Source: Dipteris shenzhenensis (Eukaryota > Polypodiophyta > Polypodiopsida > Gleicheniales). From it: a stretch of 64,000 nt of DNA. Both the position numbers and the translations under genes were made by a program. Location: NCBI GenBank assembly GCA_047967505.1, contig CM106541.1; one strand, 5' to 3'. Below are positions 31,240 to 42,380 of this stretch, in pieces. Within the stretch, counting starts at the first letter, position 1. Every line of letters begins with the position of its first letter. The notes under the pieces were generated by a model. That model saw only the letters and a list, made by a program, of their open reading frames with translations, made no database searches and had not been told where the DNA came from.

Positions 31240-31936
31240 TAGGATCCAACACTCCCTCATCTCAACCTCAAGAGAGAACTCTCTTCATGGGAGAAGTTCT
31301 GTTGTACAGGGACGCCAAGTGCTCCCAAATCCCTTTGGCTGCTGTCATGTGCTTAACATGATTAATGATCTGCAGAGTGCAATTCAAGAGAATGAAAGAA
31401 AATACCCATGCATTAACCCGGTCTGAAAGCTGAGCCGGAGTCTCAGCATCCTTCTACTCCACAATCCCGAGGTTTGCTTCAAGAGGATCTGGCCTCAAAA
31501 CCCCCACTAAGATGAAGTCTGTAAGATCATATGACTGCAATACTGGATCCATCAAGACTCTCCGCACACCGTAATTATTGCCATCCAATTGCCGGTCCAC
31601 TGGAAAAATGGTTAACACTAGAATCCCGACCTTGTTCTCAGCCATCTCAGACAGGGTAGCCATTTCGTAAGGAAGAAGAAGTAGATCTGAAAAGGGAGGG
31701 TGGAGAAAGTAGAGAAGGGGATTGAGGGAAGAAGAGAAAAGAGGATTGGAGAAAACGATGAAGCAGCTTGCTGCCTACAACACCTTTACATCCTCGCTGT
31801 CCTGGCCCTGAAAATGCCTTCTCCACGAGCTGAAAACTCCCTCCCTCTTCAAACAGCCCCGAACAGCAGCCCAAATCTCCATGCAGTTTGCTGGCTCCCA
31901 ATGCCCTCCAAATCTCAGATGTTCAGCCAACCTTTG
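31240..31936 (-). pseudogene. Copia-type Gag N-terminus and leader, antisense
   Basis: Minus 31663-31454 encodes FPVDRQLDGNNYGVRRVLMD and QSYDLTDFILVGVL, which resemble the start of copia Gag (the F-DG-NY-W pattern). It continues through a stop to WVFSFILLNCTLQIINHV near 31380. The leader and PBS lie to its right. The rest of the element is missing: Penelope and gypsy sequence begins at about 31000. Confidence 0.7.
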
Positions 31937-31948
31937 GCTCTGATACCA
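31937..31948 (-). other. Primer-binding site (initiator Met tRNA type), antisense
   Basis: GCTCTGATACCA on plus, reverse complement of TGGTATCAGAGC, next to TGTGAGAG, the end of an LTR read in reverse. Confidence 0.8.
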
Positions 31949-32230
31949 TGTGAGAGTGCAGTGCAATATGAACAGCAAATCGAGAGCACACACCACAAGC
32001 AAAGAAACTGTGAAATGAGAGGAAGAAAGAGACTGCACCAGAACTCAGGAAAAGACCCTCTACTGCTGGGCAAACCCTCAAATGCAAGATAATAGAACAA
32101 TGAGGGGAGGACCCTTATATATAGGGGGCCCCAGCCTGGCTGACCAGCCAGGCTTGACCTGGCTGAGGGAAACCCGACCTGGTTGTAGGCCTGGTTGGCC
32201 TCCCAACCCAGCCCCTTGTGTCATCCATTT
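31949..32230 (-). mobile_element. Copia-type 5' LTR, antisense (outer end uncertain)
   Basis: It begins TGTGAGAGTGCAG beside the PBS. On the minus strand a TATATATAAGGG box at about 32113-32122 is preceded by TGGCTGACCAGCCAGGC-type inverted motifs, similar in style to the LTRs near 24100 and 63330. The outer boundary is a guess. Confidence 0.5.
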
Positions 32231-32323
32231 TCTTAGTTAGTGCTGTTGCCTTAATTACTGTTCAGCCCATGCAGCCCTACTTTTGTATCCGTTTTGTACA
32301 GTTCTTGGAGTACTTGGAGTACT

Positions 32324-32324
<1 letters not shown>

Positions 32325-32363
<39 letters not shown>

Positions 32364-32381
32364 GAAGAAGAAGAAGAAGAA
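32325..32381 (+). repeat. (GA)n and (GAA)n microsatellite at a LINE 3' end
   Basis: A GA run followed by AAG/GAA triplets at the tail of the antisense LINE. A second GA run bounds its other end at 33911-33933. Confidence 0.92.
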
Positions 32382-33910
32382 TATATTATCGTCCTCTGAA
32401 GACCAAAACCGGCCTATGGGACCTGAGCAATACAATATCACAAGTACATGAAAGCTCCTCCCGAAGATGGGAGGGTGGAAAGAGAAACCACCTTCTAGGA
32501 TTCAGGTGGATTCCTATGCTTGAAGAGCTTATACACAAATGTTCCTAAAGCTGAAGGTGACCCTTTATGCAGCAAATCAGCCAGTTTGTTATGTCCCTCA
32601 AGGAGGTGATTGAACTCTTCCCTAATGTGTGCATAGTGAGGGCATATCATTACCATGTGTTCTTCTGTTTCAACCATACCTTGATCACATAGTTGGCATA
32701 TTCTACTCTCCCTTGGCATCTTTTTCCATCCCCCTGTTTCTATTTGCAGCTGGTGTGATCGGGTGCGAAGTGAGGCTAAAGCCCTCCGTTTATGCACTGC
32801 TATAGGTGTACATATGTACTTCTGCGTTGTTGTCTCCCTTCCTGTATAAATTGACCAATATTCGGGGTTGATATATGTGCGATAGTACTCAAATTTATCT
32901 TTGTTTTCTGCTGTTTGCCATTTCCTGTGTAGTGCATTCAGCAGGTCATAATGAAAAGCCTCTTCATCAATCTCCTCTGAAGAGTAGTTTAAATACTCTT
33001 CTACTTCCCACTTCTTGAACCATTTTTTTAGGTCCTGTGCCCATCCGGATGTCAAAATCTTGCCCTTGTTTGTCTTTTGAAGCTTCTGACTTTCATTCCA
33101 TGCTCTCTTTGGTAGCCTTTCATTATCCATGCACTTGACCTTTGTGATGTATCTGAGTACTCTCTTCAGAGCATGTAGCTCTATGGGTATACATCCTGTC
33201 TCTAGGAGTAACAAAGAGTATAGTGTAGTAGCCTTGATGCCCAGGTGCCTCCTAATGAAAGACTTTTGCATTTTCTCTATCTCATTCCACGTTGATGGAG
33301 ATATACTCCCACCCCATACCTCTACTCCGTAGAGTACTGTCTGTATCACATATGCCCCAAAGATCATATTTCGTACTTGCCACCTTCTCGTATTGCTATC
33401 ACTCATTTTCAAATTGGAAGTATTTTGCCCATCCTGCATCAAGTCTCCGTTGCACACAGCTGTTCAATCTATTATTGGCAGGGATTTCAATACCCAAGTA
33501 TTTGAATGAGTGCACTGTCTCAATGGGTTGTCCTTTATATAAGATTTGGAGGGGGCTGCTTGGCTGTATAGTCTTGACTATCATGAGTTTAGTTTTGTTG
33601 ACATTAATAGCCATCCCACTCTCTGCACAAAATATGCTGAAGATATCCATCATTTTTTGCATCTTACTTTCACTATCAGTGAAAACAACCACATCATCTG
33701 CGTAAAGAAGCAACCAAATCACGAGACCTGCTAGATGAGGGCTGTATAACTCATCTTTACATGCTTCTTCATTCACCAACTCCTCAAGTCTATCAATGCA
33801 TAGGCCGAACAAAGTGGGTGAGAGCGGACATCCTTGTTTTACCCCCATATTACTATAGAACTCTTGTGACATCCCATCCTTACATTTTAGTTGACATTTT
33901 ACTTTCTCAT
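32382..33910 (-). mobile_element. LINE (related family), 5'-truncated, split GA target
   Basis: An antisense copy of a LINE related to the 12166 family: the tail reads CATAGGCCGG, GTCTTCAGAGGAC, then TTC repeats. It encodes only the last part of RT and the C-terminus. It is bounded on both sides by (GA)n, so it appears to have inserted within a GA microsatellite in VPS53 intron 6. Confidence 0.85.
32495..33872 (-). pseudogene. LINE RT C-terminal half with zinc finger
   Basis: Minus 33872-33399: MGVKQGCPLSPTLFGLCID, then WLLLYADDVVVFTD with intact YADD, and INVNKTKLMIVK. A frameshift near 33410 leads to 33457-32495: MIFGAYVIQTVLYGVEVWGG, the palm-to-thumb region, then a long C-terminus with CQLCDQGMVETEEH and MVMICPHY, a C-x2-C-x9-H-x4-C finger. 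It lacks the PIP-box tail of the related family and ends FKHRNPPES. One frameshift visible. Confidence 0.88.
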
Positions 33911-33933
33911 AGAGAGAGAGAGAGAGAGAGAGA
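33911..33933 (+). repeat. (AG)n microsatellite at the LINE 5' junction
   Basis: An AG run starting right after the truncated LINE 5' end (TTTCTCAT on plus) and followed by unique intron sequence. Confidence 0.9.
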
Positions 33934-34127
33934 ATTTACCATGCACGCAACTAAGTTTAACTTATAAATAAGGAAGACTTCATGCTAACCCATGTTCTTC
34001 TTAGGGATTTACTAACTGCCTATTCTACGAGATCCACTCCTCACTTTTGTTTCTTGTATAATATATTAAAACCAAAGAGCTAAGTCAAGAATCTTTAAAT
34101 ACAACAAAAAAGGAGTTGGAAGATCAC
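33934..34127 (-). other. VPS53: VPS53 intron 6, 5' part
   Basis: Unique AT-rich intron sequence. Intron 6 spans 23512-34127 (about 10.6 kb) and contains the gypsy, CACTA, Penelope, copia and LINE pieces listed above. Confidence 0.75.
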
Positions 34128-34252
34128 CTTGAGAAATCAGAGAATACATGAGACTTCAGCATCTGCTTTATACTCTTAAACTTTTCTCTCAGCTCATTGA
34201 TTTTTGGTATATCCCTATAAGCTTCAAAATGGCCACATAACTGGTTCACTGC
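34128..34252 (-). CDS. VPS53: VPS53 exon 6
   Basis: 125 nt, preceded by TTGCTTCAG and ending TTTCTCAAG|GTGATC. It encodes AVNQLCGHFEAYRDIPKINE and LREKFKSIKQMLKSHVFSDF, nearly the same as plant VPS53 (QLEAVNQLC.HFEAYRD.PKI.ELREKFK). This is the most conserved block of the N-terminal Vps53 domain and secures the identification. Entry phase 0, exit phase 2. Intact. Confidence 0.97.
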
Positions 34253-34357
34253 CTGAAGCAAATTAACATAAGTGCTCGAATATTCATTTTTCTCTAAAGA
34301 CAGAGACACTGAAAGTCTGCAAATCCAAAATAGATATGTGCGTGAATAGGTGCAAAC
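34253..34357 (-). other. VPS53: VPS53 intron 5 (105 bp)
   Basis: A short intron with GTTTGC at the donor and GCTTCAG at the acceptor. Open in one frame by chance, but the translated peptide has no counterpart in VPS53, while the exons on either side join exactly at Glu|Ala. Confidence 0.9.
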
Positions 34358-34428
34358 CTCTAGCTGGCCTGACGCTTCTTTGTATTGACGCTTGGATGCC
34401 ATAGTTTGAAGTTGATCAACCGCTGATA
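34358..34428 (-). CDS. VPS53: VPS53 exon 5
   Basis: 71 nt after CACTTGCAG, ending GCTAGAG|GTTTGC. It encodes SAVDQLQTMASKRQYKEASG then QLE, matching plant VPS53 (SAVEQLQVMASKRQYKEAAAQLE). Entry phase 1 joins exon 4 (Val codon G|TA), exit phase 0. Intact. It is the first exon after the 27-kb intron 4. Confidence 0.95.
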
Positions 34429-34906
34429 CTGCAAGTGCAAATCACTTTTGAGCCACAATCTAACCCTTTTAGCCCCCTTCCACAGTAAGGGCCATCTCTT
34501 TATTTCAAAAGTAAATGTGCAAAAAAAGTATTGATTCCCTTGCTCAACATTACAGATTTCTAATACATATCTAATTCTAAAATGCTTGCTGAAATGTAAA
34601 AACTCCAAAGCATGACCTATTCCTGAACACACAATAGCTTCTAAGCCCCAGAACTTGTCTTATCTCTGTTAGAACTACCACTTGAAATGCTTCAGCAATT
34701 TGCCTTGCCTCCCTAAGCAAGGCAGACAGCATATATGGAGTGGACAGTATCAAAATAAAATTTCCCTTGAACCTTGCATTCCATTTGTTACAATACGATA
34801 AGTACGTATAGTACTCCAATGGCAAGGATAGAGATTGTGCTTGATACATCATGTACTCTTCTGTAGAGATTAAGTTCGGATATACAAACAATCAAAAGCT
34901 AAGAAA
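34429..34906 (-). other. VPS53: VPS53 intron 4, acceptor-side part
   Basis: Unique AT-rich sequence between the exon 5 acceptor and the copia insertion. Some minus-strand frames are open, but none resembles a protein I know. Confidence 0.7.
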
Positions 34907-34911
34907 CAATG
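34907..34911. repeat. Copia target-site duplication, left (CAATG)
   Basis: CAATG directly before the 5' LTR, repeated at 40831-40835 directly after the 3' LTR; 5 bp is the copia norm. Confidence 0.93.
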
Positions 34912-35122
34912 TGTTGGGGTAAAGGCACTATGGCCACCCAAGTACAGTTAGTACACTTAAGTACAGTTACACTAAGTACACCGTACTTAGTGTTGTAACC
35001 TTATCCTTTCATATAAAAGGTTGATTGTGTGCTAGGGGAGGTACACACATATGTTTTATCCCCACACTCTTGTGTTTATCCTGCTAGTGTGTGTCGGTGT
35101 GCTCCTACTCTCCCCTTCCACA
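34912..35122 (+). mobile_element. Copia 5' LTR (211 bp)
   Basis: TGTTGGGG to TTCCACA. A TATAAAA box lies at 35012-35018. It is identical to the 3' LTR at 40601-40830 apart from a 19-bp segment absent here after CAGTTA. Near identity points to recent insertion or to gene conversion. Confidence 0.96.
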
Positions 35123-35124
35123 AC

Positions 35125-35137
35125 TGGTATCAGAGCC
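35125..35137 (+). other. Copia primer-binding site
   Basis: TGGTATCAGAGCC two bases after the 5' LTR, complementary to initiator methionine tRNA. Confidence 0.93.
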
Positions 35138-35199
35138 ACTCTCCCTATCCTCGCCTATCCAGCAGCTGCCTATTCGTGTGGGTGCCCAAACGTGGGTCT

Positions 35200-35545
35200 T
35201 ACCAGCAGCCAGCAGCCAGCAGCCAGCGCCGTCAGCGACGCTAGCAGCTGCTAGCGCTGCCAACGCTTCCAGCTGCCAAGGCAACCAGCAACGCCAACAG
35301 CCAAGGCTACCAACGACGCCAGCTGCCAAGGCAACCAGCAACGCCAGCAGCCAAGGCTACCAGCGACGCCAGCGGCCACCAGCCACGCCAGCGACCAAAG
35401 CCACCGGCGACGCCAGCAGCCACCAGCACCATAGGCGCCAGCAGAAGCGGCGCCACCAGCGCCATAGGCGCTAGCAGCGGCGCTACCAGCGCCACAGGCG
35501 CCAGCAGCTCCGCCATCATCGTCTCCACCGCAATCTCGTTATGGG
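35200..35545 (+). repeat. GC-rich minisatellite in the copia leader
   Basis: Imperfect tandem units built on GCCAGCAGCCA and GCCAAGGCAACCAGCAACG, followed by GGCGCCAGCAG-type units, in the untranslated leader between PBS and gag. Several frames are open (Ala/Ser/Gln-rich on plus, Leu/Ala/Val-rich on minus), but this follows from the repeat and I do not call a gene. Confidence 0.8.
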
Positions 35546-36462
35546 CGCCAGTATCGCTTTTTTCCCCGCCTCCCGCCAAGCGTCCTCGCCCTGATTTCGG
35601 GACAAACTATAGATTGATGCCTTTGGTATACCTTAAAATCTTTGGAGAGCTTTGTCTTACAAAGTGATGCAGACTACACTCCCGTGAGTACCTAGTCGGT
35701 GTTGAGAATTTCAAGTCACAAGTTACAGAATCAAGGGGCTTTTGTAGCCACAGCCAAGCATTGGCTTATACACGCACTTGTTTGCGTATATCCTCCTGAT
35801 TGGAGTTGATTTGTGCAAGGATTTGATGCATTTTATGACTTACGGGGCAGTGGCAGATGCATATGAATTGGGGCTTTTGACATTGTTATGCATATCAGTG
35901 TTGGGGGAAACACCTAGATGCTTTATGAGATCAGTGGAGCTTTGGGAAAGCGGTGTATGCACTAAAATCTTCAAAAACTTGGCTTCCAGTCAAGGGGCTT
36001 TTGCCTCATTCAAGTTCTAAACTGTGTAACACAGTTATAGAGGCAAGAGAAAGTCTAATTCTGACAGTTTTGGACAGTTATACAGTCAATTTCTGTTGCT
36101 GTACTAGAAAGTACAGTCAGGTACTGTCCGGAGTCAACTTTTGGACTGTAAACAGTCACTTTACTGAAGTTTAAAGTGCATAAAATAGTGCTGTTTTCAC
36201 TGTTACAGCAGGGACATACATTGTGTCAAATAAAGGTACTGCTGTACTGTACTACAGAGCATCAATTAATGCATTAAGTACTGCTTTTCTGGATCTGCAG
36301 CAGGCAGGAAACAGACAGTATTTACTGTTAAGTGGGAGAAAGTTGCAGGTCCTGTGTTCCATTGCAGGAATTAACTTTTGAGCACAACTACAAGTGCATC
36401 TCTGCACTTAGTTTGCAGGGAGTCAGGCACCCAAGTGTGGGTTATATTTCTTGCTGATTGTA

Positions 36463-38070
36463 ATGGCTTCATCCTCGGAATCTTCTCTTCTCAATATTAA
36501 AAAGTTCCAGGGTGCTGCTAACTACCCAATGTGGAAAAAGATGGTCCTGAATGTGCTAATTCGCAGGCAGTTTCATGCTCCTATTATACACAAAGGTGTG
36601 AAGCCCACTGGCACATCTGATGATGCTTGGGCACTAGCTGATCTGTCAGCAAAGTCCATAATTGAATTGTCACTCCATGAGAGTGTTGTTTGGAATGTGG
36701 ATGGTGAAAAAACAGCCTGGGGTGTGTGGAAAAAGCTACAGGACACATATGAGCAGCAGAGTGTAGCCACAAAGATATATTGGCTGCGCAAGTTCTTCAA
36801 TCTGAAGATGAAGGAAGGGACCTCCATGGATGCACATCTCAATGAGTTTAATTCAATTGTCACTCAACTTGCAAATCAAAAATATGTGGTGGATGAGGAA
36901 ACCAAGGGTATGGCACTCTTGATCTCTCTTCCTGAAAGTTGGGATACATTCACCACAGCTGTAACAAATGCAAACACTTTCATAAGTTTTTCAGATATCA
37001 CAGGGCTGATTTTGCAAGAAGAGCAGAAGCTGAAAGCTCAAGATGCAGTAAAGCCTAACAATGCCTTAAATGCAAGGGGGAGAAGTCAGCAAAGAGGCAA
37101 ATCTCAGGAAAGGGGAAAAGGGAGGAGCAAGTCCCGCTCCAACAAAGATGTTGAGTGCTACTACTGTGGCAAAAAGGGACATGCCAAAAAGCAGTGCTTT
37201 AAACTGAAAAATGATAAGAGAGACAAAGCCAAAAACACTGATGCGTCAGATGCAAAAGCAATTGTACCAGTAAGCAATGGCAAGAGCAGTGTGAAGATTG
37301 AAGAGCTTCATTCTACACACGGTTATGACAGTGAGGGAGAGGTTCTATTTCTCTCTACTTTGGATGCTCATTCTCTCCATGCAGGAGATTTTGCAGACAT
37401 GCACTCTTGGATCATTGACTCAGGTGCCTCGTTCCATGTTACACCTTACAAAGAATTGTTTGTAAGATATGCAGCAGGCAGTAATGGAGTCGTTTTTCTA
37501 GGGGATAATCATGCATGCAGTATTGTTGGTGTTGGAGATGTCAGGCTTGTATTTGCTGATGGTACTCAGCTTATGCTTGACAATGTTAGGCATGTACCCG
37601 AAGTCAAGAAAACTCTGATTTCTACTGGCATGTTGGATGACGAAGGTTTTGTGACCAGCTTTGGTCATGGTTTCTGGAAGGTCACCAAAGGTGCCCTGGT
37701 TGTTGCCAGAGGCTCTAAGGTTGACACAATGTATACTCTTCATGCTAAAGTATGTAATCATGCTGATATTCATGCCACCGAGCTGCCGAATATTTCTATG
37801 TGGCATAGCCGGATGGGACATATGAGCATAAGTGGAATGGAGCAATTGGCTCGCCTTGGCTACTTACCGTCTCTTAAATTTTCTGATTTAAAGTTTTGTG
37901 AGCACTGCATATATGGTAGACAGTTACTGTGTCCTCATAAAAGGAGATTAGGACATAAAGATGCTCAACTTGAGCTTGTGCATACAGACGTGTGTGAGAT
38001 GCCTAGTCCTTCACTTGGAGGTGTACGGTACTTTGTCACATTTATAGATGATTCCACAAGGAAGGTGTGA
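36463..38070 (+). pseudogene. Copia Gag, protease and integrase N-half, ends at in-frame TGA
   Basis: Starts at ATG 36463 (MASSSESSLLNIKKFQGA), the first ATG in frame. Gag UBN2-type domain with NYPMWKKMVLNVLI and VWKKLQDTYE, zinc knuckle CYYCGKKGHAKKQC at about 37158, protease WIIDSGASFHVTP with D-S-G-A, the GAG-pre-integrase MWHSRMGHMSISGM and CEHCIYGRQ zinc domain, and the integrase start HTDVCEMPSP and FVTFIDDSTRKV. It ends at TGA 38068-38070, where the family has Trp. The same frame continues directly after it. Confidence 0.95.
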
Positions 38071-39132
38071 GTGTATCCTCTTCGATTGAAGAGTGATGTC
38101 TTTCCAGTGTTCCAGAAATGGCTTGCTATGGTTGAGAACCAAACAGGCAGAACACTAAAGGCTTTGCGGTCAGATAACGGTGGGGAGTATATGTCTAATG
38201 CATTCAATGCATTTTGTGATGCTAGAGGTATTAAAAGAGAACTCACTGCTCCTTACAGTCCAGCGCAAAATGGCACTGCAGAGCGTATGAATAGAACCAT
38301 ACAGGAAAAGTCTCGCTCTATGATGTCACATGCTGCTTTACCTCATGGATTTTGGGCTGAAGCTGTAAAAACAGCAGTACACCTCATCAATAGGTCACCA
38401 AATAAAAGACTAGATGGCAGAGTGCCAAAGGAGCTTTGGACAGGAAAACCTCCTTCCTATAAGCACTTGATGGTCTTTGGCTGCACTGCGTATGTGCATA
38501 TACGCAGAGAAGATCGCAGCAAGCTTGATCCTAAGTCTCTTAAATGCATTTTTCTTGGATATGGTGACAGTGGTGAGATGGGTTACCGCCTATGGGATCC
38601 TGTGAATAAGAAGCTAATACGCAGCAATGATGTCTTATTTGATGAGTCATGTATGTTTAAGGCAGCAGATAAGCCTTCTGATGCTTCAGAGGTTGACATT
38701 GATGACTCGGGACATCCTGTACAATTCAGGCAGGCTGCGAATCAGCCACAACAGCAGCGTAATCAGCCAATGCATGATGCTGCAGCAGGTCCAAATGGAC
38801 AGCCCGCAGTGGCGAAAGATGTACTACGGGACATGCCACCTTTGGAAGACCTCCCAGGCATAATTCTGCAGCCTGATCTACTAGAACAGCAACCTGTTTT
38901 AGGTGAGCAGCAAGTTGGACAGCAAGACCAATGGGTCCGAAGGTCCACTCGACAAATGAAACCGCCAGACAGATTTGTTCCAGGAGCAGATTTTATTATG
39001 CTTACAGATTGTGGAGAACCTTCCTATTACAAGGAAGCCGTGCAAATGCATGATAAAAGGCTATGGGAACTAGCCATGAAGTCTGAAATGGATAGTCTCC
39101 ATAAAAATGGTACTTGGGAATTGGTGCAGTAG
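38071..39132 (+). pseudogene. Copia integrase C-half and RT start, ends at in-frame TAG
   Basis: Same frame as the preceding block. Integrase core: TLKALRSDNGGEYMSNAF, APYSPAQNGTAERMNRTI with the catalytic D and E, then FWAEAVKTAVHLINRSPNK. GKPPSYKHLMVFGCTAYVHI and SLKCIFLGYG follow, then a Gln-rich linker, then the RT start with WELAMKSEMDSLHKNGTWEL. It stops at TAG 39130-39132 and coding resumes in phase. Confidence 0.95.
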
Positions 39133-39141
39133 CCTAAGGGC

Positions 39142-40553
39142 ATGAAATTACTGCCATGCAAGTGGGTGTATAGATTGAAAGTCACACTTGGAGCTAAGCC
39201 AAGGTATAAAGCCAGGTTGGTTGCCAAGGGCTTTAAGCAGGAGTATGGTGTCGATTTTGATGAGATCTTTTCTCCAGTGGCTAAGATGACCACACTCAGG
39301 ATTGTACTTGCTTTGGTTGCATGTGAGAATTTGGAATTATGCCAAATGGATGTGAAGACAGCCTTTCTTCACGGTGATCTTCATGAGGATATCTACATGC
39401 AGCAGCCAGAAGAATTTGCAGTCAAGGGCAAGGAGTCATTTGTATGCAAGCTTAAATTTTAAGAGCCTTTACGGGCTGAAACAGGCACCAAGGGAATGGT
39501 ATAAGAAATTTGATACCTTCATGAAATCCCAAGGTTTCAAGAGAAGTGATGACGATCACTGCTTATATACCAAAAGGGCTGCAAATGGCAGCTTAATCAT
39601 ATGTGGATGACATGCTTATTGCTGGTAGAGCTCGTAAGGAGCTTGATGACCTTAAGAAAAGATTGCATGAGGCCTTTGATATGAAGGACCTTGGTGATGC
39701 AAATCACATACTGGGAATGCGGATACGGAGAGACAGGGGACAGCGTTTGTTGTATTTGTCTCAAACCGAATATATTGGCAAAGTATTGCACAGGTTTCAT
39801 ATGGAGGGGGGGAAGACCCTTAGTTCTCCATTGCCTTCGTATGTGAAACTCAGTGCAATGGACAGCCCACACTCAGATGCTGATAGGGCTGAAATGGTCA
39901 AGATTCCGTATGCTTCAGCTTGTGGCAGTCTCATGTATGCCATGATTGCTACCAGTCTCATGTATGCAGTGGGAGTGGTTAGCAGGTATATGGCAAATCC
40001 AGGCAAGAAGCATTGGAATGCAGTAAAAGGTATCATGAGATACCTGAAGGGCACACAGGATTTGTGCATATGCTTTGGCAAGTGAGATGCAAAGGTGCAT
40101 GGTTATGTGGATTCAGATTTTGCTGGTCATCCCGATAACAGGAAGTCTACTACCGGTTATGTTTATACATTCACTGGAGGTGCAGTGTCATGGATGTCAA
40201 GGATGCAGCAGTGCATAGCCTTGTCTACCACGGAAGCTGAATATATTGCAGGTACAGAGGCATGCAAGGAGGCCTTATGGTTATCTCGACTAGTGGGAGA
40301 CTTGGGCATTACAGGTGATACTCCATTGTTGCATTGTGACAGTCAGAGTGCTATTCAGTTGGCACACAATCCTGTCTTTCATGCAAAGACAAAGCACATT
40401 GATGTGAAGTATCACTTCATCAGGGAGGTAATAGATGATAAGCTGATTCAGCTTGTCAAGATTCACACAGATGATAATCCAGCAGATCTGTTGACAAAAG
40501 GCTTGCCTGCAGAGCGGTTTGCACATTGCCGACAGTTGATGGGTATAGGTTGA
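39142..40553 (+). pseudogene. Copia reverse transcriptase and RNase H, two frameshifts and one stop
   Basis: RT: LPCKWVYRLKV, YKARLVAKGFKQ, PVAKMTTLRIVLAL, MDVKTAFLHGDLHEDIYM; a small insertion near 39460 shifts the frame, SLYGLKQAPREWYKKFD follows, and a small deletion near 39600 removes residues before the catalytic YVDDMLIAG, which is itself intact. Then SACGSLMYAM and VGVVSRYMANPG. A TGA at 40083 precedes RNase H: GYVDSDFAGHPDNRKSTTGY, LSTTEAEYIA and HCDSQSAIQLAHNP. It ends at the natural-looking stop after MGIG at 40553. Confidence 0.95.
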
Positions 40554-40588
40554 GCCTCATTTATTTTTACTTGAGGGCATATTGCCTT

Positions 40589-40600
40589 TAAGTGGGAGGT
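40589..40600 (+). other. Copia polypurine tract
   Basis: AAGTGGGAGGT ends at the base before the 3' LTR; it would prime plus-strand synthesis. Confidence 0.9.
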
Positions 40601-40830
40601 TGTTGGGGTAAAGGCACTATGGCCACCCAAGTACAGTTAGTACACTTAAGTACAGTTAGTACTTTATTTGTTAAGTACACTAAGTACACCGTACTTAGTG
40701 TTGTAACCTTATCCTTTCATATAAAAGGTTGATTGTGTGCTAGGGGAGGTACACACATATGTTTTATCCCCACACTCTTGTGTTTATCCTGCTAGTGTGT
40801 GTCGGTGTGCTCCTACTCTCCCCTTCCACA
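40601..40830 (+). mobile_element. Copia 3' LTR (230 bp)
   Basis: TGTTGGGG to TTCCACA. It carries the 19 bp (around ACTTTATTTGTTAAG) that the 5' LTR lacks and is otherwise identical. The full element, 34912-40830, is 5919 bp and antisense to VPS53. Confidence 0.96.
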
Positions 40831-40835
40831 CAATG
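40831..40835. repeat. Copia target-site duplication, right (CAATG)
   Basis: CAATG, matching 34907-34911. Confidence 0.93.
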
Positions 40836-41359
40836 TGCAAAAAAATGCCCTTTCAAGCTGATTTTATTCCATTCATATGGAATTACTGATACCCTTACAA
40901 CCTTTAAAACACTTTTGATATGTTTACTGCATGAATGTAGGCTAGAACTTACTCGAACAATAATAGAATTTATGGAGCACCTGTGACGACCTAGAATTGG
41001 CATCCCAAAGAAAAACATAGCCTTAAAAGAGCACAATTTTAATCAGGCAAGTTAGTTACATAGAACTCCTTCCTTTCAATCCAATTGAAGGGTAAACTTG
41101 CCAATAGTGGTGTCACCTTAACACAGCCAGCACTGTCACTGCAACAAAACTGGTTCTAATTATGGCTAACCCCAACAAATTTAGCCTAGTTAGACAGTCC
41201 TATGCTAGCCCTACCTCAAGCCACACAGCAGAATTGGATATTTCTGAACAGATAGTAGGCTAGATCCATTTCATTTAGGAGCAAGAAGTACAACAATGAA
41301 GTGCACAGAAAGTACAATGCTGAAATGATCAGAAATGTGCCTTCTTAGAGTTGGGGAGT

Positions 41360-41360
<1 letters not shown>
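40836..41360 (-). other. VPS53: VPS53 intron 4, unique segment
   Basis: AT-rich non-repetitive sequence continuing from 34906 once the copia element is removed. No coding signal. Confidence 0.6.

Positions 41361-41404
<44 letters not shown>
41361..41404 (+). repeat. (AG)n microsatellite, left end of the LINE array
   Basis: A pure AG run followed at once by TTTATTAAAGTCTTC, the reverse complement of the LINE 3' tail. Confidence 0.95.
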
Positions 41405-41407
<3 letters not shown>

Positions 41408-42380
41408 ATTAAAGTCTTCGGAAGATCGATGGATCTATGAGACTGTGAAAATCGTGGTACAAACGAGCTGTGAGGGTGGAGCTCCTGAACGAGTATCCAC
41501 ACCAATGCATAATGCAAAAAATTCAAAATGATAGTACTAAGTACAACATAGCCATGTCACTGGTCGACTACATATCAATCTCATCATCATCATCATCATC
41601 AAGACATCAGGGTGGATGAGGCAATGGAGGCATGAAATCAGTGATAGAGTGTTGTCGGCTGCTCACGGGTGTGGCCCTGTGATGTCTTTTGGTCATAGCT
41701 CTGCACCTAACAAGGGCTATAGTAACCCATGCCGGCCGGCGGGCTCCGACTCTGAATAGAGAGGGGATATCCCCAAGTGTATTCTGCGGGTCAACCCTTT
41801 ATTTGAGCTGTCGAGTCACTGGCTTTGGGTCACAATCATGTCGAGCACTCATATCGTGGGTGTCCGTGTGATCTGGCTAGAAGAACTCTGTGATAGAGCT
41901 CTGAGAGGAATCTGCCCAGGAAGAAGTCTGTTCCTGTCTCACTGATCGAAGTAGCCTCTTGCGGTGCCTCACTGCCTCATGAATGAAAGCCGCCACGCAT
42001 CTCTGGTTTGGATAGGAGAGGAATCGGGACAAAACCCCAGAGCTATCTCTGAAGAGGTAGTAGAAACGCCCTCGGATCTCATAGTAAACAAGACACCTGA
42101 AGATCAAGTGCTCCTCCGTCTCAACCTCATGTATGTCACATAATGTGCATATGGGCCTCTCCTCTGTGATATGGAAGCAGTGATCCTTGTAGAAGCTGAG
42201 CTTCCCTGGAAGCTAGCTCGGTCCCAGCCAGGTTCGGAATGTGTGTAGCTGTAAAAGATCCTCACGAATGACCTGGTTGACCTCGTGTGACTGGAGGGGA
42301 CAAAACGGAGCGTCCATACTGTACTGGAAGGAAGGGAGTCTATCCATGTGGAGCCCCAATCGCTCAAACCATCTCTCGGT
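41405..42380 (-). mobile_element. LINE copy C, 5'-truncated, C-terminal part only
   Basis: An antisense copy with the 3' tail, a (GAT)n tract at 41582-41602, and ORF2 C-terminal coding: AAFIHEAVRHRKRLLRSVRQ, QSSITEFF at 41903-41880 (PIP-box-like) followed at once by TAG where Gln is expected, and a finger near 42140-42095 (CDIHEVETEEH). It ends at CATCTCTC, where the next LINE tail begins. Confidence 0.88.

Noticed and set aside
35091-35579. Ala/Ser/Gln-rich and Leu/Ala-rich long open frames on both strands
   Set aside because: Caused by the GCC minisatellite in the copia leader; no ATG-initiated conserved protein.
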